NCBI RefSeq assembly: GCF_003994855.1
Contig: NZ_CP034142.1
Location: 1,922,001 to 1,986,000, forward strand
From: Marinobacter sp. NP-4(2019)
Lineage (GTDB): Bacteria > Pseudomonadota > Gammaproteobacteria > Pseudomonadales > Oleiphilaceae
Length of the DNA: 64,000 nt
Reading direction: 5' to 3'
A model generated the notes under the pieces. The model ran no database searches. It saw nothing but the letters and a program-made list of their open reading frames with translations, and was not told the origin of the DNA. Below, piece by piece: positions 7,661 through 16,073 of the stretch. The stretch's first letter is position 1. Each line of letters begins with the position of its first letter. Made by a program: the position numbers and the translations under genes.

Positions 7661-9544
7661 ATGGAGTTCACCAGCCTGATCAGTGTCGATACGATCTGCC
7701 TGCGCCTGCATGGACACACCAAGTCCGAGATTCTCGATGAGCTGATCGAGGTGCTGGCCAAAGCGGGCAAGCTGATCGATCCGAAGGCGTTCAGGGAAGC
7801 GATTCTCAAGCGTGAGCAAACGTTTCCAACCGGACTTGAGAACGGCATCGCCATCCCCCATGCACGCACCGACGCGGTTCGATTGCCGGCAATCGCCCTG
7901 GGCATCGCTCCGGACGGAGTCGAATACGGCTCGCTCGACAACCAGCCCAGCCGAATTTTCTTTCTGATTGCCGAAACCGAGTCGGTGGCCGAGGAGCATC
8001 TCGAAATCCTCGCCTCGCTGACCCGGCATATGCAGGAGTCGCACTATATTCAGAGCCTGCTGCAGGCGGGCAGCGCCAACGAGTTGATCGGGCTGCTGGC
8101 CGCCGACGCCGTCGAGGCTGGTGCCGATACCACCGCTCCGGTGGCGGCCGCCGCCCCGCCGAGGGTGCTGGCAGTTACCGGCTGCCCGACCGGCATTGCG
8201 CACACCTATATGGCAGCCGATGCGTTGAAAGTCTGTGCCGAACGGATGGAAATACCGATCCGGGTCGAGACCCGTGGCGCAATCGGCGAACGGGATGGCC
8301 TGACCGAGCAGGAAATCGCCGCCGCTGAAGTGATCATTATCGCCTCCGATACCCGCGTCGATATGGATCGCTTTGCCGGCAAGAAACTCATCAGGGTGCC
8401 GGTACGGGATGCGATCCGCGACCCGAAGGGGCTACTGGAAAGGGCCCTGGGCGGTGACGCAACTATCTACTCCGGCGACGGAGACAGCGCCACACCCAGA
8501 CCAGCCACGACCAGGCCCGGTATCTACCAGCACTTGATGAACGGCGTCTCGAATATGCTGCCGTTCGTCGTCGGCGGCGGCATCCTGATCGCGATCTCAT
8601 TCATGTTCGGTATCGATGCATTCGACCCGGACAGCCCGAACCACCATCCACTGGCCACCGCGCTGATGACACTCGGCGGCAGCGAAGGCGCCTTCGGCCT
8701 GATGGTTCCGGTTCTGGCCGCGTTTATTGGCATGAGCATCGCCGACCGGCCCGGCTTTATGCCGGCGATGGTCGGCGGCTTTGTAGCGGTGCAGTCCGGC
8801 GGCGGCTTTATCGGCGGCATGATCGCCGGCCTGCTGGGCGGCTATCTGATGCTGGCCGTCAGCCATCTCTGCCGCAATATGCCACGAAGCCTGCAGGGCG
8901 TGGAGACGGTACTGATCTACCCGGTGATCGGCCTGCTGCTGGTTGGGGGATTGATGTACCTGCTACTGATGCCGCTTGCCGCCATCAATAGCGCGCTGGT
9001 GGACTGGCTGGCGTCTCTCGGCATCGGCAACCTGGTCCTGCTGGGCACGTTACTGGGTGGGCTGATGGCGGTGGACCTTGGCGGGCCGGTCAACAAGGCG
9101 GCCTACACCTTCGGCATCGCCGCTATCGCGGCAGGCAACCATCTGCCCCAGGCTGCGGTCATGGCCGGCGGTATGGTGCCACCGCTGGCGATGGGGTTGG
9201 CGACGCTGCTGTTTCGCAGCCGCTTTGGCGCCAACGAGCGGCGCGCCGGAAAGAGCTGTTTTGTGCTCGGCGCCTCATTCATCACCGAAGGCGCCATCCC
9301 TTTTGCCGCCGCCGACCCGCTCCGGGTGCTGCCCGCCTGCATTGTCGGCTCGGCGCTGGCCGGTGGTCTATCGATGTACTTCGGCTGCCAGCTTCCTGCC
9401 CCCCATGGCGGTATCTTTGTCATCCCGCTGGTCGAACGTCCCTTTCACTACCTGCTGGCGATTACCCTGGGTTCGCTCGTGAGTGCCCTGTTGGTCGGCA
9501 GCCTCAAACCGGCCCTTGCCGTCGAGGCCCGCGTTAAGGACTGA
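7661..9544 (+). CDS. PTS fructose-type transporter subunit EIIABC
   Basis: 627 residues from ATG 7661 with TAAGGG upstream; a TTG start at 7613 is less likely. Domain order is EIIA (1-150, phospho-His67 in IPHARTD), EIIB (about 168-265, phospho-Cys175 in TGCPTGIAHT), then EIIC from about 285 with 8-9 membrane segments including GGFVAVQSGGGFIGGMIAG and the EGAIPFAAADP motif of the fructose family. It imports and phosphorylates a fructose-like sugar. Its usual partners (FPr/HPr-EI fusion and 1-phosphofructokinase) are not adjacent, so phosphate must come from proteins encoded elsewhere. Confidence 0.93.
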   Translation: MEFTSLISVDTICLRLHGHTKSEILDELIEVLAKAGKLIDPKAFREAILKREQTFPTGLENGIAIPHARTDAVRLPAIALGIAPDGVEYGSLDNQPSRIFFLIAETESVAEEHLEILASLTRHMQESHYIQSLLQAGSANELIGLLAADAVEAGADTTAPVAAAAPPRVLAVTGCPTGIAHTYMAADALKVCAERMEIPIRVETRGAIGERDGLTEQEIAAAEVIIIASDTRVDMDRFAGKKLIRVPVRDAIRDPKGLLERALGGDATIYSGDGDSATPRPATTRPGIYQHLMNGVSNMLPFVVGGGILIAISFMFGIDAFDPDSPNHHPLATALMTLGGSEGAFGLMVPVLAAFIGMSIADRPGFMPAMVGGFVAVQSGGGFIGGMIAGLLGGYLMLAVSHLCRNMPRSLQGVETVLIYPVIGLLLVGGLMYLLLMPLAAINSALVDWLASLGIGNLVLLGTLLGGLMAVDLGGPVNKAAYTFGIAAIAAGNHLPQAAVMAGGMVPPLAMGLATLLFRSRFGANERRAGKSCFVLGASFITEGAIPFAAADPLRVLPACIVGSALAGGLSMYFGCQLPAPHGGIFVIPLVERPFHYLLAITLGSLVSALLVGSLKPALAVEARVKD

Positions 9545-9627
9545 TGGAGAAAACAACTGGAAACGCTCACGCGGGGTCAGGTCTTTTCTGGCACCAACCC
9601 GACGCATCGGGCTCATATTGCAGTAGA

Positions 9628-9894
9628 TTACCTGAGCTGACTGTCCTTGCTGCCCCGGCGATTAATGCCGCTTGAATGCGTTTCCTGCTTTTCGAGCGCG
9701 GCCTGACACGCAATGCAAAGCCGAACACCGGGAATCGCCTTGCGGCGAGCCTCCGGAATAGCACTGTCACACTCGTCGCAATGGGTGGCGCTCTCACCGC
9801 TGGCCAGTTGGCTGCGCGCGCGTTGCACTTCGTCTTCAACGCTCGCGTCGATCTGATCCTGAACGGCGCCATCCCGTGACCAACCACCTGCCAT
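9628..9894 (-). CDS. DksA/TraR-type C4 zinc-finger protein
   Basis: 88 residues. The zinc finger is CDECDSAIPEARRKAIPGVR with a second CIAC pair, i.e. CxxC-x17-CxxC, the DksA/TraR family signature. It is short, like YbiI-type members, lacking the long coiled coil of DksA itself and the paired acidic coiled-coil tip. Ribosome binding site GGAG precedes ATG 9894. It may bind the RNA polymerase secondary channel like TraR, but that is family inference. It is a lone gene convergent with the PTS gene. Confidence 0.85.
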   Translation of the reverse strand: MAGGWSRDGAVQDQIDASVEDEVQRARSQLASGESATHCDECDSAIPEARRKAIPGVRLCIACQAALEKQETHSSGINRRGSKDSQLR

Positions 9895-10034
9895 AGCGTT
9901 CTCCGATCTGTGAATGAATGTCCGCCTATATTGGTATCGTACATCAGTTTCCCGGCTGGCGAACGCGGATTACAGCAGCTTAAATTATAGAAGGTGCCGC
10001 ACTGACTACCTGAATCCAGGAAAGGAGGATAGTC

Positions 10035-10367
10035 ATGGATGTGCCCCCGTTCGATGAACTCAGGGATCTGCTCCAGCGTGACCCCGAAGGCTTCGAGATA
10101 TTACGCACGACATTGATTGACGACTGTATTCGCCGCAGTTCGGGGTGCAATCAACGTCGGCTGCGGGGCCTTCAGTTTGTGATCGATGCCCGCCGCCGGG
10201 TAGCCGGCAGTCCCACGAAGGCACTGTTGGATATCCAGGCCATGATGTACGACTCGCTTATTGCCCTGCGACAGGCCCTGCTTGTTGAGCCACGCCCCTC
10301 TGAACCATCCGCGCCGACAAGCGCACGAGTGCTGCAGTTTCGCCGTTCCCGGCCCTCAATGGATTAA
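10035..10367 (+). CDS. DUF3135 family protein
   Basis: 110 residues, strong AAGGAGG upstream of ATG 10035. It starts MDVPPFDELRDLLQRDPEGFE, which is characteristic of DUF3135, a small soluble family of unknown function in gammaproteobacteria, followed by CNQRRLRGLQFVIDARR. No domain with known activity is present. The C-terminal 25 residues are Ser/Pro/Arg-rich and probably disordered. Confidence 0.75.
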   Translation: MDVPPFDELRDLLQRDPEGFEILRTTLIDDCIRRSSGCNQRRLRGLQFVIDARRRVAGSPTKALLDIQAMMYDSLIALRQALLVEPRPSEPSAPTSARVLQFRRSRPSMD

Positions 10368-10418
10368 CCCAAGGGATCAACATCAACGTCCCTAACTCTT
10401 CGAAAAGATCCGAACCGG

Positions 10419-11165
10419 TTACATGGCCCTCGCAAATAGTCCAAAGGGCAGGGACTTCAACACATAGCTCAGCGGTGTCCAGGGCCACCAGGGCACATAG
10501 GCACGGCGTTTTTCGGACTCGATGGCTTTCACCAGCGCCTTGACGCCGGTTTCTAAGTCGACCCGGAAAGGCGCATTCCTGGTGTCGCGGTTGATGTCCG
10601 TCAGAATGTAGCCGGGCATGATATTGGTGACGTTAATGGGTTTGCCCCTGGTATCCAATTGCAGGCCCTCCGCCAAAGACGCCACGGCGGCTTTGGTGGC
10701 CGCGTACACGTTCAGGGGACCACGGAAACCGCGAACGCCGCTTACCGAAGACATCAGCACCAGATGGCCGCTGTTCTGCTCCCGGAAAATCTCCATGGCC
10801 GCTTCGCATTGAGCGATGGCCGCTATAAAGTTGGTTTCGGCAGTATGCCGGTTGGCGGCAAAATGCCCGCGGCCGATGGGTTGGGAGCCGCCAGTGCCCG
10901 CGTTAACCACCACCCGGTCAAGCCTGCCCAGCTCCTCCCGAAAGCCACGGAACACCTCGAACACCTGGTCGTAGTCGCACACATCCAGACCGCGAACCAG
11001 CACCCGAATGCCCGGGTTGGCCTGCTGCAATTCCCGCTGCAGGGCTTCCAGTTTATCGGCCCGCCGGGCACAAAGCGCCAGGTTGCAGCCCTTGGCGGCC
11101 CACTCGCGCGCCATACCTTCGCCGAGGCCGGTGCTGGCACCGGTAATCAGAATGTTCTTTCGCAT
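10419..11165 (-). CDS. Short-chain dehydrogenase/reductase (SDR)
   Basis: 248 residues, classical SDR. Nucleotide-binding TGASTGLG lies at 8-15 (preference NADP(H) is possible because ARR follows beta2), NAG at 88-90, the catalytic Ser in MSSVSG (140-142) and Tyr154/Lys158 in YAATK. The C-terminus WWPWTPLSYVLKSLPFGLFARAM is hydrophobic and may dock on the membrane or on lipid, as in lipid-modifying SDRs. It is a single gene; the substrate is unknown. Confidence 0.92.
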   Translation of the reverse strand: MRKNILITGASTGLGEGMAREWAAKGCNLALCARRADKLEALQRELQQANPGIRVLVRGLDVCDYDQVFEVFRGFREELGRLDRVVVNAGTGGSQPIGRGHFAANRHTAETNFIAAIAQCEAAMEIFREQNSGHLVLMSSVSGVRGFRGPLNVYAATKAAVASLAEGLQLDTRGKPINVTNIMPGYILTDINRDTRNAPFRVDLETGVKALVKAIESEKRRAYVPWWPWTPLSYVLKSLPFGLFARAM

Positions 11166-11237
11166 CAGTTGTACCTTGGTCCGTTCCAGTAGTTCGTACT
11201 CAGACTACCATGATCGGACGGCACTTCCTCCCTGGCT

Positions 11238-12110
11238 TCACGGCCACTGCATCTCGCCCTTGAGCACCTTGGCGCTCAGTTCGAGGCTGCTGGCGTCGAG
11301 CAACGCCGGGTACTTGGCTTTCATTGCCGTGATCAGGCTTTCGCTGTCCTTGGCTTTCGGCAATTCGGCTTCTAGAGTCAGCAGGTAGTCGCGGGTGAAG
11401 CGCAGGTCGTCCAGGTTCAGCTTGGGCTTGCCCAGGTAGTGGCCGGGGATCAGCGTGGTCGGTTTCAGGGCTTCGAGCTGGTCGAGGGATTCGAGCCAGG
11501 ACTGGCGCGCCTCGACGGTCTGCGCATCGGCGATCCAGGGGTGGATGTTGGCGTAGGTGAGCACCCCGCCGACCACGGTTTTGATGCTGGGGATCCACAG
11601 GCTGGTGTGCTTGGGATCGTGGCCGATCAACTGCAGGCTTTGCCCTTCCAGGGTCAGGCTATCGCCTTGCAGGACTTCCGGCACCACGGTGCGCTCCGGG
11701 GCGCTGTCCTTGAGGATCGGCCCCCAGTACGCCAGCTTGGGCGCGTGGCTTTTCTCGATATAAGCGACGGTCTCTGGCGTTGCCAGCACCTTGGCCTCGG
11801 GGTAGGCGCGGGTCAGGGTGTCGAGGCCGAAGTAAAAATCCGGGTCGCCGTGGCTGATAAAAATGGTGGTCAGGTTTTTACCACTGGCCTGGATGCGCTC
11901 GACCAACTCTTGGGCCTCGCGGGTGGAAAACTGGGCATCGACCAGGATCGCGTCATGCTCACCGCTGATCAATGTCGACGTGACCGGGAAGATGGCGCTT
12001 TCGCCGGGGTTGTACACCTCGACGCTGAGCGGTTGTGCCAGGGCGGCGCAGGCACTGACGAGCAAAGCGGCGCCGGCGACGAGTTGGCGGAAGATATGGG
12101 TAGTGAACAT
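11238..12110 (-). CDS. Exported metallo-beta-lactamase-fold protein with degenerate metal motif
   Basis: 290 residues with a signal peptide (cleavage likely after ACAALA, residue 25). The fold is that of MBL hydrolases: AILVDAQFS (Asp59 region), the metal loop after TTIFIS, GHDPKHTSLWIP, and IPGHYLGKP. The metal motif HxHxDH reads HGDPDF (87-92), so the second and last histidines are replaced by Asp and Phe. This may be a lineage variant with altered metal binding or a weak enzyme. It is divergent from a LysR gene (101-nt gap), a common regulator-target layout. Both genes look richer in G+C than their neighbours, possibly acquired from a Pseudomonas-like donor (inference). Confidence 0.82.
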   Translation of the reverse strand: MFTTHIFRQLVAGAALLVSACAALAQPLSVEVYNPGESAIFPVTSTLISGEHDAILVDAQFSTREAQELVERIQASGKNLTTIFISHGDPDFYFGLDTLTRAYPEAKVLATPETVAYIEKSHAPKLAYWGPILKDSAPERTVVPEVLQGDSLTLEGQSLQLIGHDPKHTSLWIPSIKTVVGGVLTYANIHPWIADAQTVEARQSWLESLDQLEALKPTTLIPGHYLGKPKLNLDDLRFTRDYLLTLEAELPKAKDSESLITAMKAKYPALLDASSLELSAKVLKGEMQWP

Positions 12111-12211
12111 GCTGACCTCCGTTTCTTGAGTGGTGGAGGGAGTTTAGTGGCTTCAATTGTTGCAAAAAACCCCTTAAACTGAGCATGTTTATTGCGTATA
12201 TCGAGCGAATA

Positions 12212-13108
12212 ATGGATCGGCTGACAGCAACCCGGGTATTTGTCGAAGTAGTGGAGAGGGGCAGCCAAACTGCGGCTGCCGAGGCGCTGGAGATGTCGCG
12301 GGCGATGGTCTCGCGCTATCTCGGCGAGCTGGAAACCTGGGTTGGCGCGCGTCTGTTGCATCGCAGCACACGCAAGCTGAGCCTGACCGGCACCGGCGAA
12401 CAGCTGTTGCCGCAGTGCCGGGAAATGCTCGCGGTGGCCGAAACCATGCAGGGCATCAGCCCAAGCGGTGACACTGCACCGCGCGGCAACCTGCGCATCG
12501 CCTGCAGCCAGTCGTTCGCCCAGGCCTGGCTGGTGCATGCGTTGAACGAATTCATGGCCCTGTATCCGCAGGTCGGCATCGATCTGCTGATCGGCAGTCA
12601 GGCGGTCAATCTGGTCGAGGCACGGGTCGACCTGGCACTGCGTATTACCAATCAACTGGCCCCCAATGTGATCGCCCGCCAACTCGGCGTATGCCGCTCG
12701 GCGGTGTGCGCCACGCCGGCCTATCTCAAGCGCCACGGCACACCGCAGCGGCCCGAGGATCTGGCGCACCACAATTGCCTGAGCTACGCCTATTTCGGCC
12801 GCAGCACCTGGAAGTTCAAGCGCGACGGCGAGCCCTTCGCTGTCGCCGTCAACGGCAACCTCAGCGCTAACGAATCCATGGTACTGCTGGAAGCTACGCT
12901 GGCGGGCGCGGGTATCAGCCAGCAGCCACTTTACTCGGTTAGCGCGCTGCTACGCTCGCGGGCGCTGGTGCAGCTGTTGCCCGAGTACCAATCGCAGGAG
13001 TTGGGCATCCATGCGCTCTATGGCAGCCGCCGGCACATGCCGCCGACGCTGCGCGCCTTGTTGGATTTCCTGGTGGAGCGGCTTGCCGAGAAGCCGGACT
13101 GGGACTGA
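12212..13108 (+). CDS. LysR-family regulator divergent from MBL-fold gene
   Basis: 298 residues from ATG 12212 (MDRLTATRVFVEVVERGSQT, the usual start of this LysR subgroup; an in-frame ATG at 12185 would add nine residues). The helix-turn-helix is AAAEALEMSRAMVSRYLGEL at about 22-41; the co-inducer domain contains VDLALRITNQLAPNVIARQL. It most likely controls the adjacent MBL gene and itself from the intergenic region 12111-12211. Confidence 0.9.
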   Translation: MDRLTATRVFVEVVERGSQTAAAEALEMSRAMVSRYLGELETWVGARLLHRSTRKLSLTGTGEQLLPQCREMLAVAETMQGISPSGDTAPRGNLRIACSQSFAQAWLVHALNEFMALYPQVGIDLLIGSQAVNLVEARVDLALRITNQLAPNVIARQLGVCRSAVCATPAYLKRHGTPQRPEDLAHHNCLSYAYFGRSTWKFKRDGEPFAVAVNGNLSANESMVLLEATLAGAGISQQPLYSVSALLRSRALVQLLPEYQSQELGIHALYGSRRHMPPTLRALLDFLVERLAEKPDWD

Positions 13109-13129
13109 TCACCTTGCCGGTTGTCCGCA

Positions 13130-13606
13130 TCAGCCGCGCTGAAAGACGCCCACCAGCCGGTTCATGCCCATCAAATGAGGCTCCACCTCTTCGAGAAACT
13201 CGCCCAGGCTAAGGCCGGGGGGCAGGTCCAGTTGCTCGTCCAGGGCCAACACCCAGAAATAATAATGATGCCGGCCATGGCCCTTGGGAGGCATGGGGCC
13301 GCCATAGCCACTGGTGCCGAAGTCGTTGGTACCGTGGGTGCCCTTGTCAGAGCCCTCATCCAGATAAGGTGTCGAGGTTGGCAAGTTGTACAAAACCCAG
13401 TGCACAAACCCGTAGGAACCGTTTTTCACCTGCGGAGCGTCGGGGTCGTGACAGATCACCGCATAGGATTGGGTTCCCTTGGGCGCACCGCTCCAGGACA
13501 AGGCGGGTGAGAGGTCGGCGCCTTCTCCTGTATGCCGTGTGTGAAGCTGGCCATCCGGACCGAAGTCAGGGCAGGTTACCGTCATGGTGGACAGTGCGAA
13601 GGCCAT
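13130..13606 (-). CDS. YbhB/YbcL-type PEBP family protein
   Basis: 158 residues. It has the phosphatidylethanolamine-binding-protein motifs: CHDPDAPQ (ligand-pocket DPDAP), VHWVLYNLP, and GYGGPMPPKGHGRHHYYFWV (GxxGPxPP plus HxYxF). Bacterial members are small cytosolic or periplasmic proteins of unclear role, named from Raf kinase inhibitor similarity. No signal peptide is seen. It is convergent with the LysR gene and divergent from a region holding a dispersed 125-bp repeat. Confidence 0.9.
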   Translation of the reverse strand: MAFALSTMTVTCPDFGPDGQLHTRHTGEGADLSPALSWSGAPKGTQSYAVICHDPDAPQVKNGSYGFVHWVLYNLPTSTPYLDEGSDKGTHGTNDFGTSGYGGPMPPKGHGRHHYYFWVLALDEQLDLPPGLSLGEFLEEVEPHLMGMNRLVGVFQRG

Positions 13607-13640
13607 GGTGTCTCTCCTTCATTCACAGAGGGTCGAAAGC

Positions 13641-13768
13641 CCTGCCGCTGCCTTGTCGTCGGGCGACAGAGCGTGGCGTAGATTCTATAATCCTCCCGTG
13701 TCGCGGCGCTTTCAATAGCTTCGGGGCTGAACCAGTGAGTGCCTTTCAGAAAAATAGACCGTCCCGGT
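13641..13768. repeat. Dispersed ~125-bp repeat, copy A
   Basis: This intergenic stretch matches 30627-30752 inside the cassette array at roughly 80% by eye, over its full length. Shared blocks include GTCGGGCGACAGA, ATTCTATAATCCTCC, CTTTCAATAGCTTCGG and GCCTTTCAGAAAAATAGA. It contains a perfect TATAAT and a small CTGTCGC/GCGACAG-type inverted repeat, so it could carry a promoter. The nature of the repeat is unknown. Confidence 0.75.
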
Positions 13769-13883
13769 TTGCACGCGGGTTGTCACGGACCTTGTGACAT
13801 ACCGTGCAAGGTTCCATACTTTGAGTCTCAGGATCCCTTTCTGGGATCCACGGCGTATAACCTCAAATAGAGGGGAACAAGCC

Positions 13884-14321
13884 ATGTCAACGAAATATGC
13901 CGGGGGTTGTGAGCATATCCACAGCCATTCAAGTAATGATCCGATAGACAACCACATCTGCCACTGTTCTGTCTGTAAACGTGTCACCGGGCAAGAGTCG
14001 ACCCATGTCGTCTTCTTCAACCACCGTGACCTGACAGTGGACAATCTGGAAGGCCTGGACCGACAACCTTTCAACGATCAGAATCCGGATGGACCACTCG
14101 AGCTGTGTACCTGCGCAACGTGTGGCACACCCATCATGCTGGATGACAAGCAAAGACGAATCCGCGCGATTGTTCCGAACCTTATGGGGTACGATCCAGA
14201 GAGCCTGCCCGCGACTTACCATGCGTTTTTTGACGAGTCCACGGGCGCGCCTCCTCCTGATGATGGTCGTCCCGTTTATGCGGGGCTGCGGCCTGATTTC
14301 GTCTGGCCGCCTTCCGCGTGA
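13884..14321 (+). CDS. GFA-family zinc-binding protein
   Basis: 145 residues from ATG 13884 (GAGGGGA upstream; the frame stays open to 13794 but without a good start). It contains CHCSVCKRVTGQES and CTCATCGTPIMLDD, the CxCxxC and CxxC zinc-binding pairs of the GFA family. The N-terminal CxC is replaced by GGCEHIHSH, so one site may use His ligands. The function is unknown beyond metal binding. It is followed 40 nt later by a cupin gene on the same strand, possibly one operon. Confidence 0.85.
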   Translation: MSTKYAGGCEHIHSHSSNDPIDNHICHCSVCKRVTGQESTHVVFFNHRDLTVDNLEGLDRQPFNDQNPDGPLELCTCATCGTPIMLDDKQRRIRAIVPNLMGYDPESLPATYHAFFDESTGAPPPDDGRPVYAGLRPDFVWPPSA

Positions 14322-14361
14322 ATAGACGGTATTTCGCGACCGGTTGGGGAAACGGCATCCG

Positions 14362-15054
14362 ATGCTGATCAATGCGGATTTCAACAAACGCGCCGTGGTT
14401 CACGGAGCGCGCCAGGACTGGGTTCCGTCCCCCATGCCCGGTGTCGACCGGCGGATGCTCGACCGGATTGGAGACGAGGTGGCGCGAGCCACCTCCCTGG
14501 TGCGCTACGCAAAGGGCAGTGCATTCTCACCCCACACCCATAACGGCGGTGAAGAGTTCCTGATCCTGCATGGGGTTTTCCAGGACGAGCATGGCGACTA
14601 TCCGGCGGGAACCTACGTGCGCAACCCGCCGACGTCACGCCATACGCCCGGGGCAGAGCAGGGCTGCCTGATGTTCGTGAAGCTGCACCAGTTTGATCCT
14701 GACGATCGCACCTTCGTCAGGATCGATACCAACAGAATCGGCCGCATAACCGATCCCGAGAGGCCGGATGTTGCCGTCTCACCCTTGTTCGAAGATGAGC
14801 GGGAGACGGTTCAACTAGAAACCATAGCGCCCGGGGCGTCGGTCAGAATCGGCGACCCCGGGGGCTTCGAAATGCTGGTGGTTGATGGCACACTCACCGT
14901 TGACGGCGAAGACTACGAACCTCAATCCTGGCTGAGACTGCCCCCCGACGATTACGCAAAACTGGTTGTGGGACCAAATGCCGCGACGGTTTGGGTCAAG
15001 CGGCGTCATCTCAGACAACGTGTGCTGAACTCAGGCGCTTTTGCCGTTTCGTGA
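14362..15054 (+). CDS. Double-cupin protein, ChrR-type
   Basis: 230 residues from ATG 14362 (GGGGA upstream). The first cupin carries the metal site: FSPHTHNGGEEFLILHG (HxH...E), then GTYVRNPPTSRHTPG (His). The second half (residues 130-220) is a cupin fold without clear metal ligands. This resembles the cupin half of ChrR anti-sigma factors, but the N-terminal zinc anti-sigma domain and a partner sigma gene are absent, so it is more likely a dioxygenase-like or sensor cupin of unknown substrate. Confidence 0.82.
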   Translation: MLINADFNKRAVVHGARQDWVPSPMPGVDRRMLDRIGDEVARATSLVRYAKGSAFSPHTHNGGEEFLILHGVFQDEHGDYPAGTYVRNPPTSRHTPGAEQGCLMFVKLHQFDPDDRTFVRIDTNRIGRITDPERPDVAVSPLFEDERETVQLETIAPGASVRIGDPGGFEMLVVDGTLTVDGEDYEPQSWLRLPPDDYAKLVVGPNAATVWVKRRHLRQRVLNSGAFAVS

Positions 15055-15102
15055 ACATCTCCTCGACCTCATCGCTGGACGTCGAAGCGGGGATAGGGCG
15101 GT

Positions 15103-15202
15103 CAGTGAATTGCGGATTGTTCTCAAATCCAGGGGTCGTTTAGAAATTCATTGACGCGTCGAGGTCGGTTACAGTCAGATTGACGAAAATCATGCGGGAC
15201 AT
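15103..15202 (-). pseudogene. Decayed VOC/glyoxalase-family gene, N-terminal fragment
   Basis: On the minus strand, GGGAG followed by ATG 15202 encodes MSRMIFVNLTVTDLDASMNF, then a stop where this family has Tyr, then (same frame) TTPGFENNPQFTD. This is the well-known start of VOC proteins (RMIFVNLPV-D-L-S--FY--LGF--NPQFTD). After QFTD the similarity ends at about 15103. An in-frame stop plus missing downstream three quarters marks a dead remnant. Confidence 0.75.
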
Positions 15203-15466
15203 TGGTCCATCTCCCTAAGGTTGTTGAAAAGCGACAACTTCAGGTGCTGATGGTGAGTGTGGTTCGCCGTTGCCCAACATAGCGGCGTGACGATCCTGAA
15301 GGCGGATGGAAGTCAGTCCGGCGCTGACGGATGAACAGATCGCTCCCTTGATGGCTGCTGCAATTGAACGGTGAACCCATTGACCTTTGTCATCGTGTAG
15401 CTATATAGCTATATATCCGGAATGCAGCCGCATCTTTGACGAGCAATCGGTAGGGGCAGTGCAGGG
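15203..15466. other. Gap without convincing gene
   Basis: Between the VOC remnant and the membrane-protein gene I see no supported gene. A 22-codon ORF at 15306-15374 (MEVSPALTDEQIAPLMAAAI...) looks like a scrap of a protein but has no clear start signal. An AT-rich direct-repeat stretch, AGCTATATAGCTATATA, lies at about 15400 and may be part of the promoter of the downstream gene. Confidence 0.4.
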
Positions 15467-16000
15467 GTGATTCTAATCGAGGTGTTGTGGTACCTGGCGG
15501 GCTTCGGCGCGGTCGCCGCGCTTGGCCTGATGCTTATTACCACGGTACGCATCGCCGTTTTCAGATTTCACCCACGCCCATTTCGCCCAACTTCCCTGGA
15601 GCACGGGGCGCTAATTGCCAGTATTCTGGCGGTGCTGGCCTCTGCCCTGTATTTCCATATCGGTTGGCAACCGGAAACCATTCAAATATCGGTACAGCGA
15701 CTGGCCGATGGCACCACGGCCTACAGTCGGAGTGTGGCGGAGCCGGCACGGTTGCAGCTGGAATGGCGGGGCAAAGTCGAATTTTTTCTGTTTCTGGTCA
15801 TCCCCTTGATGATCGCCATGCTGGCTTGGTCCATGAAGCGGACTCGAACTCGACCCATCGTGTATGGATTCTGTGCTTTGTTGATGGTCAGCCAGTCTGC
15901 CGTCGGCATGTCCGGCTATGGGCTCCTCTATGTGCCGGCCGCCCTGTTTCTACTGTTGGCCGGGGCCTGCGCGCTTTTAAAACCACCGGGCTGCGAGTGA
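15467..16000 (+). CDS. Hypothetical integral membrane protein
   Basis: 177 residues with a GTG start at 15467. There are about five hydrophobic segments (residues 8-27, 46-65, 105-123, 130-147, 152-170) and one extracytoplasmic or cytoplasmic loop of 40 residues (HIGWQPETIQISVQRLADGT). I do not recognise a family. It stands alone between a decayed gene and a convergent serine hydrolase gene. Confidence 0.6.
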   Translation: MILIEVLWYLAGFGAVAALGLMLITTVRIAVFRFHPRPFRPTSLEHGALIASILAVLASALYFHIGWQPETIQISVQRLADGTTAYSRSVAEPARLQLEWRGKVEFFLFLVIPLMIAMLAWSMKRTRTRPIVYGFCALLMVSQSAVGMSGYGLLYVPAALFLLLAGACALLKPPGCE

Positions 16001-16073
16001 GCAGCGACGGTTAGACTGCCTCACTCCAGAACCCCGGACCAGTTTCGGTCTCCCTGCTTCCGGTTGGCAACCG

